From positions 4,198,001 through 4,262,000 of the forward strand of contig NZ_CP121679.1 in the NCBI RefSeq assembly GCF_029760895.1: a DNA stretch of 64,000 bases, in the 5' to 3' direction. Shown one piece after another: positions 1 to 7,995 of the stretch. A model generated the notes under the pieces. The model was not told where the DNA came from. It saw only the letters and a list, made by a program, of their open reading frames with translations, and made no database searches. Position numbers and translations under genes: made by a program. How positions within the stretch are numbered: position 1 is the first letter of the stretch; every line of letters starts with the position of its first letter. The DNA is from Ancylobacter sp. WKF20 (GTDB lineage: Bacteria > Pseudomonadota > Alphaproteobacteria > Rhizobiales > Xanthobacteraceae).

Positions 1-1244
1 CCTTCCTGCGCGACCAGCGGGCGCAGCAGCGCGCTGCTGCGGGCCGGGTGCGTGGCGAGGAAGGGGGCGCCGAAGCCGGCGGCGAAGGCGGCCTGCGCTT
101 CCTCGACGCCGGCCGCGCTCTCGGGCAGGCGGGCGCTGTAGCCGGACAGAAAATGATAGATCGCCTGCGCCGGGGTCAGCCGGGCGATGGGCGGGAGGAT
201 GCCGGTCGTGTCGCAGCTGAGCAGGAACAGCGCGCGCGGCGCGCGCCCCGTGGAGGCGGCGGCGCCGATCGCGGCGAGCGGGAAGGCGGCGCGGGGATTT
301 TCCGTCGGGCTGTCGGCTCCGAGCAGCGGCGCGCGGCTCTCCGGGTCGAGCGGGACGTTCTCGAGCACGGTGCCGAAGCGCGCGAGGCCGGCAAACAGCG
401 CCGGGTCATCCTCGGCGCTGAGGTGATCGGCCCGCACATAGGCGCCGCTCTCCAGCGCGCGAATGCCTTCCGCGCGCCAGCCGAGCCCGCCATCGGCGAT
501 CAGCACGCGGCCATCCGCGCTGGCGAGCGCGGTCTTGCCGGTGCCGGGAAGGCCGACGAACAGCGCCGTCTCGCCCGCTTCATCCACGCTCGCGGCGGCG
601 CAGAGCGGCAGCGTGCCGCTGTCGGGCAGCATGTGGCCGAGCGCGGTGAGCAGGGCGGCGCGGATCTCGCCGGCATGGGCGGTGCCGGCGATCAGCACCA
701 GACCAGCGGCGAGATCGGCGGCGATGACGGTCGCGCTGCGCACGCCGTATTTCTCCGGCTCGGCCTTGAAGCTCGGCACGCAGAGGAGCGTGAGGCGCGG
801 CGTGGCGCTGGTAATGGCGTCGGCCTCGAGCGGGCGCAGCAGGTTGCGCAGGGTGAGCGCGTGCCAGGCGTGCTCGGTCAGCACCCGTACCGGCACGTCG
901 TCTGCCAGCACATCCTGCGCGAACAGCGTGCGCGTGCTCGCATGGGCGAGGAAATCAGTCTTGAAAGTGTCGAAGGCGTCGCGGGTGAGGGCGTTGGCGC
1001 TCTCCCAGTCCACGCTCTCCTCGGTGTCGGCTTCGCGCACGATGTAGCGGTCGGCCTCGCTCAGATGGCGGTGGGCGCCGCTGTCGGCGACCAGCGCCCC
1101 GGTCGCCGAAAGGCGCGTCTCGCCGCGGGCGATGGAGCGCTCATAAAGGGCGGCCTCGGTGAGGTTCCAGAACAGCTTGCCGGTGCCGTCCAGCCCAAGG
1201 GCTTCAAGGCCATGCTGCTCGTTACGCGTGCCAGACTGTTGCAA
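1..1244 (-). CDS. pckA: PEP carboxykinase (ATP)-family protein, 3' end outside window, active site apparently lost
   Basis: Reading from a TTG at 1244 (AGGAGG eight bases upstream) gives 414 codons without a stop; about 120 residues of the C-terminus lie beyond the window edge. It aligns throughout with ATP-dependent PEPCK: PSFKAEPEK near 158, the P-loop GLPGTGKT at 231-238, LENVPLD near 294, PTENPRAAFP near 313 and YHFLSGYSARL near 363. PEPCK converts oxaloacetate to PEP at the start of gluconeogenesis. However, the residues equivalent to E. coli Arg65 (GRSPKDK motif, here HLSEADR), Lys213 (Ala196), His232 (Cys215) and Asp269 (Gly252) are replaced, so the substrate arginine and all three Mn2+ ligands are missing. 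The gene sits beside chvI as pckA does in rhizobia. I infer an inactive or repurposed PckA homologue; a true PckA may be elsewhere. Confidence 0.85.
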   Translation of the reverse strand, partial: MQQSGTRNEQHGLEALGLDGTGKLFWNLTEAALYERSIARGETRLSATGALVADSGAHRHLSEADRYIVREADTEESVDWESANALTRDAFDTFKTDFLAHASTRTLFAQDVLADDVPVRVLTEHAWHALTLRNLLRPLEADAITSATPRLTLLCVPSFKAEPEKYGVRSATVIAADLAAGLVLIAGTAHAGEIRAALLTALGHMLPDSGTLPLCAAASVDEAGETALFVGLPGTGKTALASADGRVLIADGGLGWRAEGIRALESGAYVRADHLSAEDDPALFAGLARFGTVLENVPLDPESRAPLLGADSPTENPRAAFPLAAIGAAASTGRAPRALFLLSCDTTGILPPIARLTPAQAIYHFLSGYSARLPESAAGVEEAQAAFAAGFGAPFLATHPARSSALLRPLVAQE

Positions 1245-1384
1245 GGTCGGCTCCTCCTGACGCGGGACATACAGGGGCACCGGGTGCTCCCAGGCGCGTT
1301 TTTCGCCGATCTTCCGGGTCGATTGTGTGACGAAACCGGGCCCAAGCGATGGTCATAGGTTAAGGCCGGGCCCGGCGCGCCCGC

Positions 1385-2167
1385 CTATTGGGGCGAATCC
1401 ACCGGGGCGCCACGGGCCTTGGTGGCCAGTTCCACAAGGATTTCCCGCATCGCGCGGGCCGTGGTGGCGCGGCGGGGAAAATCGAGCCGGCGCACTTCCG
1501 TGCCGGACATCAGGTCGCAGCCGGCGGGGTCGATGCCGATCATCCGCCAGTCGCCCGGCCCGGTGCCGATGAGGTGCATGGCATAGAGAGTGATGGCGTC
1601 GCGGTGGTCCTCGTTCATATGGGCGACCGCGCTCTCCTCCGCCGCCAGCATCTCGCCCGCGTCCGAGGTGTCGAGGATGAGGTCGTCGCGGCTGACATCG
1701 GTGATGCGGCCGAAGCCGGCGACGAGGTGCGCGCTCGTCACCTCCACCCGGTAAAAGGCGAAATCGGCGAAGCCGGCGAACATCGCCGCGTCGGGGTGGC
1801 GGGCGAGGAAGCGGCGCCGCGCCATCTCGATCTCATCGGTCTCACTTAGCCTGACTGCACACCCCATCACACCGGCGCGCGCGCCCTGAAGCTCGTCGCC
1901 GGAGCGCCGTTCATCGAGCAGAAGCGACACCCGGCCATCGGCGAGGATATTGCGCGTATGCCGCGCCAGGGTGGACAGGAGCAGGATCGGCGTGCCGTCT
2001 GGCAATGTCGCGACCTGCACCAGCGACGCATAGGGGCCGCCCTCGGTGTCGAGCGTCGCCAGCGCGCCGATCCGTGCCTCGCGCAGCAACCGGCGCGTGG
2101 CGGCGGGTCCGTCGAAGGACGGGGCGGGATTGGGGGTAGCTGGGATAACGGGCGCGGCGGCGGCCAT
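1385..2167 (-). CDS. HugZ-like FMN-binding split-barrel protein with DUF2470 domain
   Basis: 260 residues; ATG preceded by GGAGG at six bases. Residues about 20-160 form a pyridoxamine-phosphate-oxidase-like split barrel (ATRRLLREARIGALATL, then GGPYASLVQVATL). The C-terminal half contains AHMNEDHRDAITLYAMHL, typical of the DUF2470 domain found in HugZ haem oxygenases and related haem-utilisation proteins. Family members bind FMN or haem; some degrade haem to release iron, others have no known activity. It is divergently oriented from chvI and convergent with nothing, so probably a monocistronic gene. Which ligand it uses cannot be told from the sequence. Confidence 0.85.
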   Translation of the reverse strand: MAAAAPVIPATPNPAPSFDGPAATRRLLREARIGALATLDTEGGPYASLVQVATLPDGTPILLLSTLARHTRNILADGRVSLLLDERRSGDELQGARAGVMGCAVRLSETDEIEMARRRFLARHPDAAMFAGFADFAFYRVEVTSAHLVAGFGRITDVSRDDLILDTSDAGEMLAAEESAVAHMNEDHRDAITLYAMHLIGTGPGDWRMIGIDPAGCDLMSGTEVRRLDFPRRATTARAMREILVELATKARGAPVDSPQ

Positions 2168-2418
2168 GAAATTCCTCCATTGCCATAGGCGGTTGGCGGG
2201 GCGGGGGAGAGTCGTGCTCCCGCAGCTTCCCGTTCGTCAAGCCAAGCTCGCGGCATCGTGCGGCACGGATATGCGGGAGCCGTGGACCGCGCGATTGGCT
2301 ATATGGCGTGAAACGCGCTATTTCTGTTGAATCAGTTTGCCTGTCACATTATGGCCACGGCGGCACGGTTCACCCGCAGGCTGCTTCAACTACCGCCGCC
2401 GAACAGGAAAGTGTTCCG

Positions 2419-3117
2419 ATGCCGACCATCGCTCTCGTCGACGACGATCGCAACATCCTCACCTCCGTGTCGATCGCCCTCGAGTCGGAAGGCTACCGCA
2501 TCCAGACCTATACCGATGGCGCCACCGCGCTGGACGGCTTCAAGACCAGCCCGCCGGACCTCGCCATCTTCGATATCAAGATGCCGCGCATGGACGGCAT
2601 GGAGCTGCTGCGCCGCCTGCGCCAGAAGAGCGACATGCCGGTGATCTTCCTCACCTCCAAGGATGACGAGATTGACGAGCTGTTCGGCCTCAAGATGGGT
2701 GCCGACGACTTCATCAAGAAGCCCTTCTCCCAGCGCCTGCTGGTCGAGCGGGTGAAGGCGGTGCTGCGCCGCGTTTCGCCCAAGGACGGCACGCTGCCGC
2801 GCGAGACCGACAGCGCCAAGGTGCTGGAGCGCGGCCAGCTGCGCATGGATCCCGAGCGCCACACCTGCACCTGGAAGGGCGAGAACGTCACGCTGACCGT
2901 CACCGAGTTCCTGATCCTTCAGGCGCTGGCGACCCGGCCGGGCGTGGTCAAGAGCCGCAACGCGCTGATGGACGCGGCCTATGATGATCAGGTCTATGTC
3001 GACGACCGCACCATCGACAGCCACATCAAGCGCCTGCGCAAGAAGTTCAAGGTGGTCGACGACAATTTCGAGATGATCGAGACGCTCTACGGCGTCGGCT
3101 ACCGCTTCAAGGAGTAG
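2419..3117 (+). CDS. chvI: OmpR-family response regulator ChvI
   Basis: 232 residues from the ATG at 2419; an in-frame extension upstream to 2308 exists but the family starts at [15 protein letters not shown]. The receiver domain has the acidic pocket DDD at 8-10 and the phospho-acceptor Asp52 in IFDIKMP. The C-terminal winged helix (about 130-230) carries [18 protein letters not shown], the OmpR recognition-helix region. In rhizobia ChvI partners ChvG to control envelope, exopolysaccharide and acid-response genes and is usually essential for host association. It is followed seven bases later by the kinase gene, whose Shine-Dalgarno overlaps the end of chvI, indicating coupled expression. Confidence 0.95.
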   Translation: MPTIALVDDDRNILTSVSIALESEGYRIQTYTDGATALDGFKTSPPDLAIFDIKMPRMDGMELLRRLRQKSDMPVIFLTSKDDEIDELFGLKMGADDFIKKPFSQRLLVERVKAVLRRVSPKDGTLPRETDSAKVLERGQLRMDPERHTCTWKGENVTLTVTEFLILQALATRPGVVKSRNALMDAAYDDQVYVDDRTIDSHIKRLRKKFKVVDDNFEMIETLYGVGYRFKE

Positions 3118-3124
3118 CGGCCTC

Positions 3125-5008
3125 TTGCTCGATCCCGCATCCAACCGGCCCCCGGCCGAGGACGAGGATCCGCGCGACGGCATCGAGGGCCCGGACGACG
3201 ACGCGCCGCGCAAGGGGCGGGTTGCCGGCCTCATCGGCGCCGCCGGGCGGCTGCGCAATTTCGTCGCCTTCCAGAGCTTCTCCAGCCTCACCCGCCGCAT
3301 CGTCCTGCTGAATCTCGTCGGCATGTGCGCGCTGGTGTCGGGCATCCTTTATCTGTCGGAGTTCCGCGCCGGGCTGATCGACGCGCGGGTGCAGAGCCTG
3401 CTGGTGCAGGGCGAGATCATTGCCGCCGCCATCGCCGGCTCCGCCCAGGTCGAGACCAACGCCATCACTATCGACCCCGAACGGCTTTTGGAGCTGCGGG
3501 CCGGCGAGAGCTATGGTCCCGGCGAGGACGGCTTCGCGCCGCTGGAATTCCCCATCAATCCCGAGCGCGTCGCCCCGGTGCTGAAGCGCCTCGTCGAGCC
3601 GACCGGCACGAGCGCGCGCATCTATGACCGCGATGGCGGCCTGCTGCTCGATTCCCGCTCGCTCTATTCCAAGGGCGAGATCCTGCGCTTCGAGATGTCG
3701 GCGCCGACCGAGCGGCGGCCGAACTGGTTCGAGAAGACCTGGAACCGGCTCAAGCTCTGGTTCGAGCGCGGGGATCTGCCGCTCTACAAGGATCTCGGCC
3801 CCAATAACGGCAAGGGTTATGCGGAAGTCGCCGCCGCGCTCGAGGGCCGCAATGCCTATGCGGTGCAGGTGAATGACCGCGGCCAGGTCATCGTCTCGGT
3901 CGCCGTGCCGGTGCAGCGCTTCCGGGCCGTTCTGGGCGCGCTGCTGCTCTCGACCCAGAGCGAGGAGATCGAGCAGGCGGTTGCCGCCGAGCGGCTCGTC
4001 ATCGTGCGCGTCTTCCTCGTCGCCATGGCGGTGATGGTCGTGGTTTCGCTGCTGCTCGCCAGCACCATCGCAGGCCCGGTGCGCAAGCTGGCGGATGCCG
4101 CCGAGCGGGTGCGCCGGCGTACCCGCTCGCGCGTCGAGATCCCGGACTTCACCCGCCGCTCCGACGAGATCGGCCATCTGTCCGGCGCGCTGCGCGACAT
4201 GACGGATGCGCTCTATTCGCGCATCGAGGCGATCGAGAGCTTCGCGGCCGACGTCTCGCACGAGCTGAAGAACCCGCTGACCTCCCTGCGCTCCGCCGTG
4301 GAGACGCTGCCGCTGGCTAAGAGCGACACGTCGCGCGCGCGGCTGCTCGAGGTCATCCAGCACGATGTGAAGCGGCTCGACCGGCTCATCACCGATATCT
4401 CCGATGCCTCGCGGCTCGACGCCGAGTTGCAGCGTCAGGAGGCCGAGCCGGTCGATCTCACCCGCCTGCTGACCACCGTCACCAGCGTGCACAACGATGT
4501 GAGGCGGGGCGACGGGGTGAGCGTCAAGCTCACCTTCGAGCCGGCAGCCGGCGTCACGGGCGGCTTCATCGTGCTCGGCCACGATTCCCGCCTCGGCCAG
4601 GTCATCAACAACCTCATCGACAATGCCCGCTCCTTCTCGCCCAAGGGCGGCGAGGTGCGGGTGACCTGCCGGCGGCTCAGGGACGCGGTGGAGATCATCG
4701 TCGACGATGACGGGCCGGGCATTCCACCCCACGCCCTCGCGCGCATCTTCGAGCGCTTTTACACGGATCGTCCCGAGGAGCAGGGCTTCGGGCAGAATTC
4801 CGGCTTGGGCCTGTCGATCTCCAAGCAGATCGTCGATGCCCATGCCGGCCGCATCTGGGCCGAGAACCGGGCGGCGACCTCGGGCGAGGCGACGGGCAAG
4901 GCCAAGCCCAAGGGCCGCGCCCGAAAGCCGGCGGTCGAGGTTGCCGATGATGGGGCGGGGCCACGGCCGGCCGGCGCCCGCTTCATCGTCCATCTGCCGG
5001 CGGCCTGA
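3125..5008 (+). CDS. chvG: Sensor histidine kinase ChvG
   Basis: 627 residues from a TTG start at 3125, with AAGGAG (3109-3114, inside the chvI end) ten bases upstream. A charged cytoplasmic N-terminus precedes TM1 (about 59-78), a periplasmic sensor domain of roughly 210 residues, TM2 (about 289-313) and a HAMP linker. The dimerisation box FAADVSHELKNPLTSLRS holds the phospho-accepting His379. ATP-binding boxes follow: NNLIDNARSFSP (N), DDDGPGIP (G1) and GLGLSISK (G2). It is the membrane partner of ChvI, sensing envelope conditions such as acid or peptidoglycan status. No residue is missing. A conserved ExoR periplasmic inhibitor is not encoded nearby. Confidence 0.94.
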   Translation: MLDPASNRPPAEDEDPRDGIEGPDDDAPRKGRVAGLIGAAGRLRNFVAFQSFSSLTRRIVLLNLVGMCALVSGILYLSEFRAGLIDARVQSLLVQGEIIAAAIAGSAQVETNAITIDPERLLELRAGESYGPGEDGFAPLEFPINPERVAPVLKRLVEPTGTSARIYDRDGGLLLDSRSLYSKGEILRFEMSAPTERRPNWFEKTWNRLKLWFERGDLPLYKDLGPNNGKGYAEVAAALEGRNAYAVQVNDRGQVIVSVAVPVQRFRAVLGALLLSTQSEEIEQAVAAERLVIVRVFLVAMAVMVVVSLLLASTIAGPVRKLADAAERVRRRTRSRVEIPDFTRRSDEIGHLSGALRDMTDALYSRIEAIESFAADVSHELKNPLTSLRSAVETLPLAKSDTSRARLLEVIQHDVKRLDRLITDISDASRLDAELQRQEAEPVDLTRLLTTVTSVHNDVRRGDGVSVKLTFEPAAGVTGGFIVLGHDSRLGQVINNLIDNARSFSPKGGEVRVTCRRLRDAVEIIVDDDGPGIPPHALARIFERFYTDRPEEQGFGQNSGLGLSISKQIVDAHAGRIWAENRAATSGEATGKAKPKGRARKPAVEVADDGAGPRPAGARFIVHLPAA

Positions 5009-5010
5009 CC

Positions 5011-5460
5011 ATGGACAGCCCGACGCTCCACGCCTCCTGCGTCAGCGTCGGCGGGCGCGGTGTGTTGATCCGGGGCGCCTCCGGGGCGGGCAAGTCGCAT
5101 CTCGCCTTCGCCCTCATCCTCGCCGGCGGTTCGGGCCGGGTGCCACCGACCGAGCTCGTGGCGGATGATCGCGTGCATGTGAACGCGCTCGACGGGCGGC
5201 TGGTCGCTACCGCGCCGCACGCTCTGGCCGGGCTCATCGAAATTCGCGGCGCGGGCCTGCGCCGATTGCCGCATGTCGCTGAGGTGTCTCTCCATCTCGT
5301 GGTCGATCTCGACGCGCCCGACGCGGCCCGCCTGCCGGCGCCGGAAGCTTGCCGTTGCGTGATTTCCGGCATCGAACTGGCGCGCCTACCGGTGCTGCGC
5401 GCGGGGGACGCCCTCCAGCAGGTTCTTGCGTGCCTGCTCACCGATCCGGCGCCGGGCTAG
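5011..5460 (+). CDS. hprK: Short HPr kinase/phosphorylase
   Basis: 149 residues, beginning two bases after the chvG stop. The P-loop GASGAGKS lies at 22-29, followed by LVADDRVHV (Walker-B-like) and the C-terminal conserved region. Alphaproteobacterial HprK consists only of the catalytic domain, about half the length of the Firmicutes enzyme, and this protein matches that form. It phosphorylates a seryl residue of HPr in the incomplete PTS that regulates carbon and nitrogen metabolism. The chvI-chvG-hprK-EIIA-HPr order ties envelope sensing to the PTS and is conserved across rhizobia. Confidence 0.92.
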   Translation: MDSPTLHASCVSVGGRGVLIRGASGAGKSHLAFALILAGGSGRVPPTELVADDRVHVNALDGRLVATAPHALAGLIEIRGAGLRRLPHVAEVSLHLVVDLDAPDAARLPAPEACRCVISGIELARLPVLRAGDALQQVLACLLTDPAPG

Positions 5461-5556
5461 GTCGCTCACCGGAATATGCTTCGAGTTTCTGCCCTTACGC
5501 CCTTGCCATTCGTGTGCGCTGCAACGATGATGAGCGCCCCATGAAGAGGGGTGCTT

Positions 5557-5577
5557 CTGAATTGATCATTCAGGAGG
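5557..5577 (+). promoter_or_regulatory. Inverted repeat overlapping a strong Shine-Dalgarno before the EIIA gene
   Basis: CTGAAT and ATTCAG (5557-5562 and 5568-5573) flank TGATC in an AT-rich stretch of the hprK-EIIA spacer. The right arm overlaps an AGGAGG at 5572-5577. A small hairpin or an operator are both possible. It is only a six-base-pair stem, so it may be incidental. Confidence 0.3.
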
Positions 5578-5625
5578 TCCCGCGCAGAGATGCACTTGTG
5601 CCGTAGGCGGGCGCGGCGGAGCAGA

Positions 5626-6027
5626 ATGATAGGTCTCGTACTCGTAACGCACGGACGCCTGGCCAGCGAATTCCGTTCAGCTCTTGAACACGTCATGGGA
5701 CCGCAATCCCAGCTTGAGACGATCACGATCGGCCCTGACGACGACATCGAGCAGCGCCGCAACGACATTGTCGGCGCGGTCGAGGCGGTGAACAGCGGCG
5801 GTGGCGTGGTCATTCTCACCGACATGTTCGGCGGCACGCCCTCCAACCTTGCCATTTCCGTCATGACCTCGCCCGATATCGAGGTCGTCGCCGGTATCAA
5901 CCTGCCCATGCTGGTCAAGCTCGCCACCGTGCGCGGAGAGGTGCCGATGGCCGAGGCGGTGGTGCAGGCGCAGGATGCCGGGCGCAAATACATCAACATC
6001 GCCAGCCGGGTGCTTGCGGGCAAATGA
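5626..6027 (+). CDS. PTS EIIA component, mannose family
   Basis: 133 residues starting MIGLVLVTHGRLASEF; the phosphorylatable histidine is His9 in VTHG. TDMFGGTPSNLA is a characteristic EIIA-Man motif. It receives phosphate from HPr but no EIIB or EIIC permease is encoded nearby, consistent with the regulatory PTS of Alphaproteobacteria. The start is chosen because homologues begin MIGLV; an in-frame ATG at 5590, lying 12 bases after a strong AGGAGG, would add 12 basic residues and cannot be excluded. The end overlaps the HPr gene by four bases (ATGA). Confidence 0.92.
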   Translation: MIGLVLVTHGRLASEFRSALEHVMGPQSQLETITIGPDDDIEQRRNDIVGAVEAVNSGGGVVILTDMFGGTPSNLAISVMTSPDIEVVAGINLPMLVKLATVRGEVPMAEAVVQAQDAGRKYINIASRVLAGK

Positions 6028-6311
6028 TGGACACGTCGGTCGCCCTCACGCGTGAGCTGTCCATCGTCAACAAGCGCGGCCTGCATGCGCGCGCCTCCGC
6101 CAAATTCGTCCAGACCGTCGAGCGCTTCGACGCCGATGTGCGCGTCACGCGCTGCGGCGAGACGGTTGGCGGCACGTCCATCATGGGCCTGATGATGCTG
6201 GCCGCCGCGCCGGGCACCTCCATCGAGGTCGCCGCCTCCGGGCGGGAGGCGCAGGCCGTGATCGAGGCGCTGACCCATCTCATCGCCGACCGCTTCGGCG
6301 AAGACGAGTAG
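6024..6311 (+). CDS. ptsH: HPr phosphocarrier protein
   Basis: 95 residues, overlapping the EIIA gene by four bases. The active-site His21 lies in NKRGLHARASAKF, and Ser52 in GGTSIMGLMML is the equivalent of the regulatory Ser46 phosphorylated by HprK. It carries phosphate between the PTS enzyme I (not in this window) and EIIA. Co-occurrence with hprK supports dual His/Ser control. NPr is an alternative name for the same role in the nitrogen PTS. Confidence 0.93.
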   Translation: MMDTSVALTRELSIVNKRGLHARASAKFVQTVERFDADVRVTRCGETVGGTSIMGLMMLAAAPGTSIEVAASGREAQAVIEALTHLIADRFGEDE

Positions 6312-6445
6312 CAGCCAGCCGCCGGGCCGGGCCGCGGCGCCCTTCCCCCGCCTCCATCGCCAATCCCTCCAGACTGGAAGCGTCTCGCATGGCGCGGGCA
6401 TCGTCGTGCCGGTAAAACCGGGATCGATCCCATGGGTTCGTCACG

Positions 6446-6469
6446 CGACATAAAGACATCTTTATGTCG
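6446..6469. promoter_or_regulatory. Perfect 11+11 bp palindrome upstream of ahcY
   Basis: The arms CGACATAAAGA (6446-6456) and TCTTTATGTCG (6459-6469) are exact reverse complements separated by CA, in a local AT-rich island 69 bases before the ahcY start. The form ATAAAGA-N2-TCTTTAT resembles sites used by ArsR-family regulators of the methionine/S-adenosylhomocysteine cycle in Proteobacteria (SahR type). I infer an operator controlling ahcY. The absence of a T-tract argues against a terminator. Confidence 0.7.
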
Positions 6470-6537
6470 TTATTGCTATGCCAGGCTGTAGCTGGTAAAC
6501 CGCATGCCGAACCCGTCACCCGTCAGGAAGAGCTTTC

Positions 6538-7944
6538 ATGGCCCTCGCCAGCGAATACATCGTCAAGGACATCGGCCTCGCCGATTTCGGCCGTAAGGAA
6601 ATCGATCTGGCCGAGACCGAGATGCCGGGCCTCATGGCCATCCGTGCGGAATATGGTCCGTCGCAGCCGCTCAAGGGCGCGCGCATCGCCGGCTCCCTGC
6701 ACATGACCATCCAGACCGCCGTGCTGATCGAGACGCTGAAGGCGCTCGGCGCGGATGTGCGCTGGGTCTCGTGCAACATCTTCTCGACCCAGGACCACGC
6801 CGCGGCCGCCATCGCCGCCGCCGGCACGCCGGTCTTCGCCTTCAAGGGCGAGACGCTGGTCGAGTACTGGGACTTCACCGCCAAGCTGTTCGACTGGCAT
6901 GATGGCGGCGTGCCGAACATGATCCTCGACGATGGCGGGGATGCCACCATGCTGGTGCATCACGGCCTGCGCGCCGAGAATGGCGACACCGCCTTCCTCG
7001 ACCAGGCCGAATCCGAGGAAGAGGTGATCTTCTTCGCCCTCATCAAGAAGCTGCTGGCCGAGAAGCCGAAGGGCTGGTTCGCGCAGGTCGCCGCTTCCAT
7101 CAAGGGCGTCTCGGAAGAGACCACCACGGGCGTGCACCGCCTCTACAAGCTCGCCGAGCAGGGCAAGCTGCTGTTCCCGGCGATCAACGTCAATGACAGC
7201 GTCACCAAGTCGAAGTTCGACAACCTCTATGGCTGCCGCGAGTCGCTGGTCGACGCCATCCGTCGCGGCACCGACGTGATGCTGGCCGGCAAGGTCGCCT
7301 TCGTCGCCGGCTTCGGCGATGTCGGCAAGGGCTCGGCCGCTTCGCTGCGCCAGGCCGGCGCGCGCGTCATCGTCTCCGAGGTCGATCCGATCTGCGCCCT
7401 GCAGGCGTCGATGGAAGGCTATGAGGTGGCGACCATCGAGGACGCCTTCTCCCGCGCCGACATCTATGTCACCGCGACCGGCAACCGCGACATCATCACC
7501 GTCGATCACATGCGGCAGATGAAGGACCGGGCCATCGTCTGCAACATCGGCCACTTCGACAATGAGATCCAGGTCGCGGGTCTCAAGAACTTCAAGTGGA
7601 ACAACATCAAGCCCCAGGTCGACGAGATCGAGTTCCCGTCGGGCAACCGCATCATCCTGCTGTCGGAAGGCCGTCTGGTGAACCTTGGCAACGCCATGGG
7701 CCACCCGTCCTTCGTGATGTCGTCCTCCTTCGCCAACCAGACGCTGGCGCAGATCGAACTCTGGGCCAACCCGGGCAAGTACGAGAAGAAGGTCTACACC
7801 CTGCCGAAGTTCCTCGACGAGAAGGTCGCCGCGCTGCACCTCGAGAAGCTCGGCGTGAAGCTTACCAAGCTGCGCCCCGAGCAGGCCGACTATATCGGCG
7901 TGCCCGTCGAGGGCCCCTTCAAGCCGGACCACTACCGCTACTGA
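6538..7944 (+). CDS. ahcY: Adenosylhomocysteinase
   Basis: 468 residues, full length for the class with the proteobacterial insertion. It hydrolyses S-adenosylhomocysteine to adenosine and homocysteine, relieving product inhibition of methyltransferases. The NAD-binding loop [11 protein letters not shown] is near residue 260, [16 protein letters not shown] near 77 is the substrate-binding region, and the C-terminus ends in KPDHYRY, the conserved tail that closes the neighbouring subunit's cofactor site. AAGAG lies a few bases before the ATG. It appears monocistronic, with its own operator upstream and a bidirectional terminator downstream. Confidence 0.97.
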   Translation: MALASEYIVKDIGLADFGRKEIDLAETEMPGLMAIRAEYGPSQPLKGARIAGSLHMTIQTAVLIETLKALGADVRWVSCNIFSTQDHAAAAIAAAGTPVFAFKGETLVEYWDFTAKLFDWHDGGVPNMILDDGGDATMLVHHGLRAENGDTAFLDQAESEEEVIFFALIKKLLAEKPKGWFAQVAASIKGVSEETTTGVHRLYKLAEQGKLLFPAINVNDSVTKSKFDNLYGCRESLVDAIRRGTDVMLAGKVAFVAGFGDVGKGSAASLRQAGARVIVSEVDPICALQASMEGYEVATIEDAFSRADIYVTATGNRDIITVDHMRQMKDRAIVCNIGHFDNEIQVAGLKNFKWNNIKPQVDEIEFPSGNRIILLSEGRLVNLGNAMGHPSFVMSSSFANQTLAQIELWANPGKYEKKVYTLPKFLDEKVAALHLEKLGVKLTKLRPEQADYIGVPVEGPFKPDHYRY

Positions 7945-7967
7945 TCGGCCGTTCTCGGCTGGACATG

Positions 7968-7995
7968 AAAAGGGCGCCGCGAGGCGCCCTTTTTT
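7968..7995. terminator. Bidirectional rho-independent terminator
   Basis: AAAAGGGCGCC (7968-7978) pairs with GGCGCCCTTTT (7983-7993) around a GCGA loop, followed by T's on both strands. It ends ahcY on the plus strand and the convergent minus-strand membrane-protein gene, whose stop codon lies in it at 7994. Confidence 0.9.

Noticed and set aside
3107..4993. 628-residue open frame antisense to chvG
   Set aside because: High-GC shadow of a strongly supported kinase; composition is Arg/Gly/Ala/His-rich without family motifs.
6312..6537. SAM/SAH riboswitch before ahcY
   Set aside because: No conserved riboswitch core was recognised by eye; the perfect DNA palindrome explains the feature better. 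A covariance-model search would settle it.
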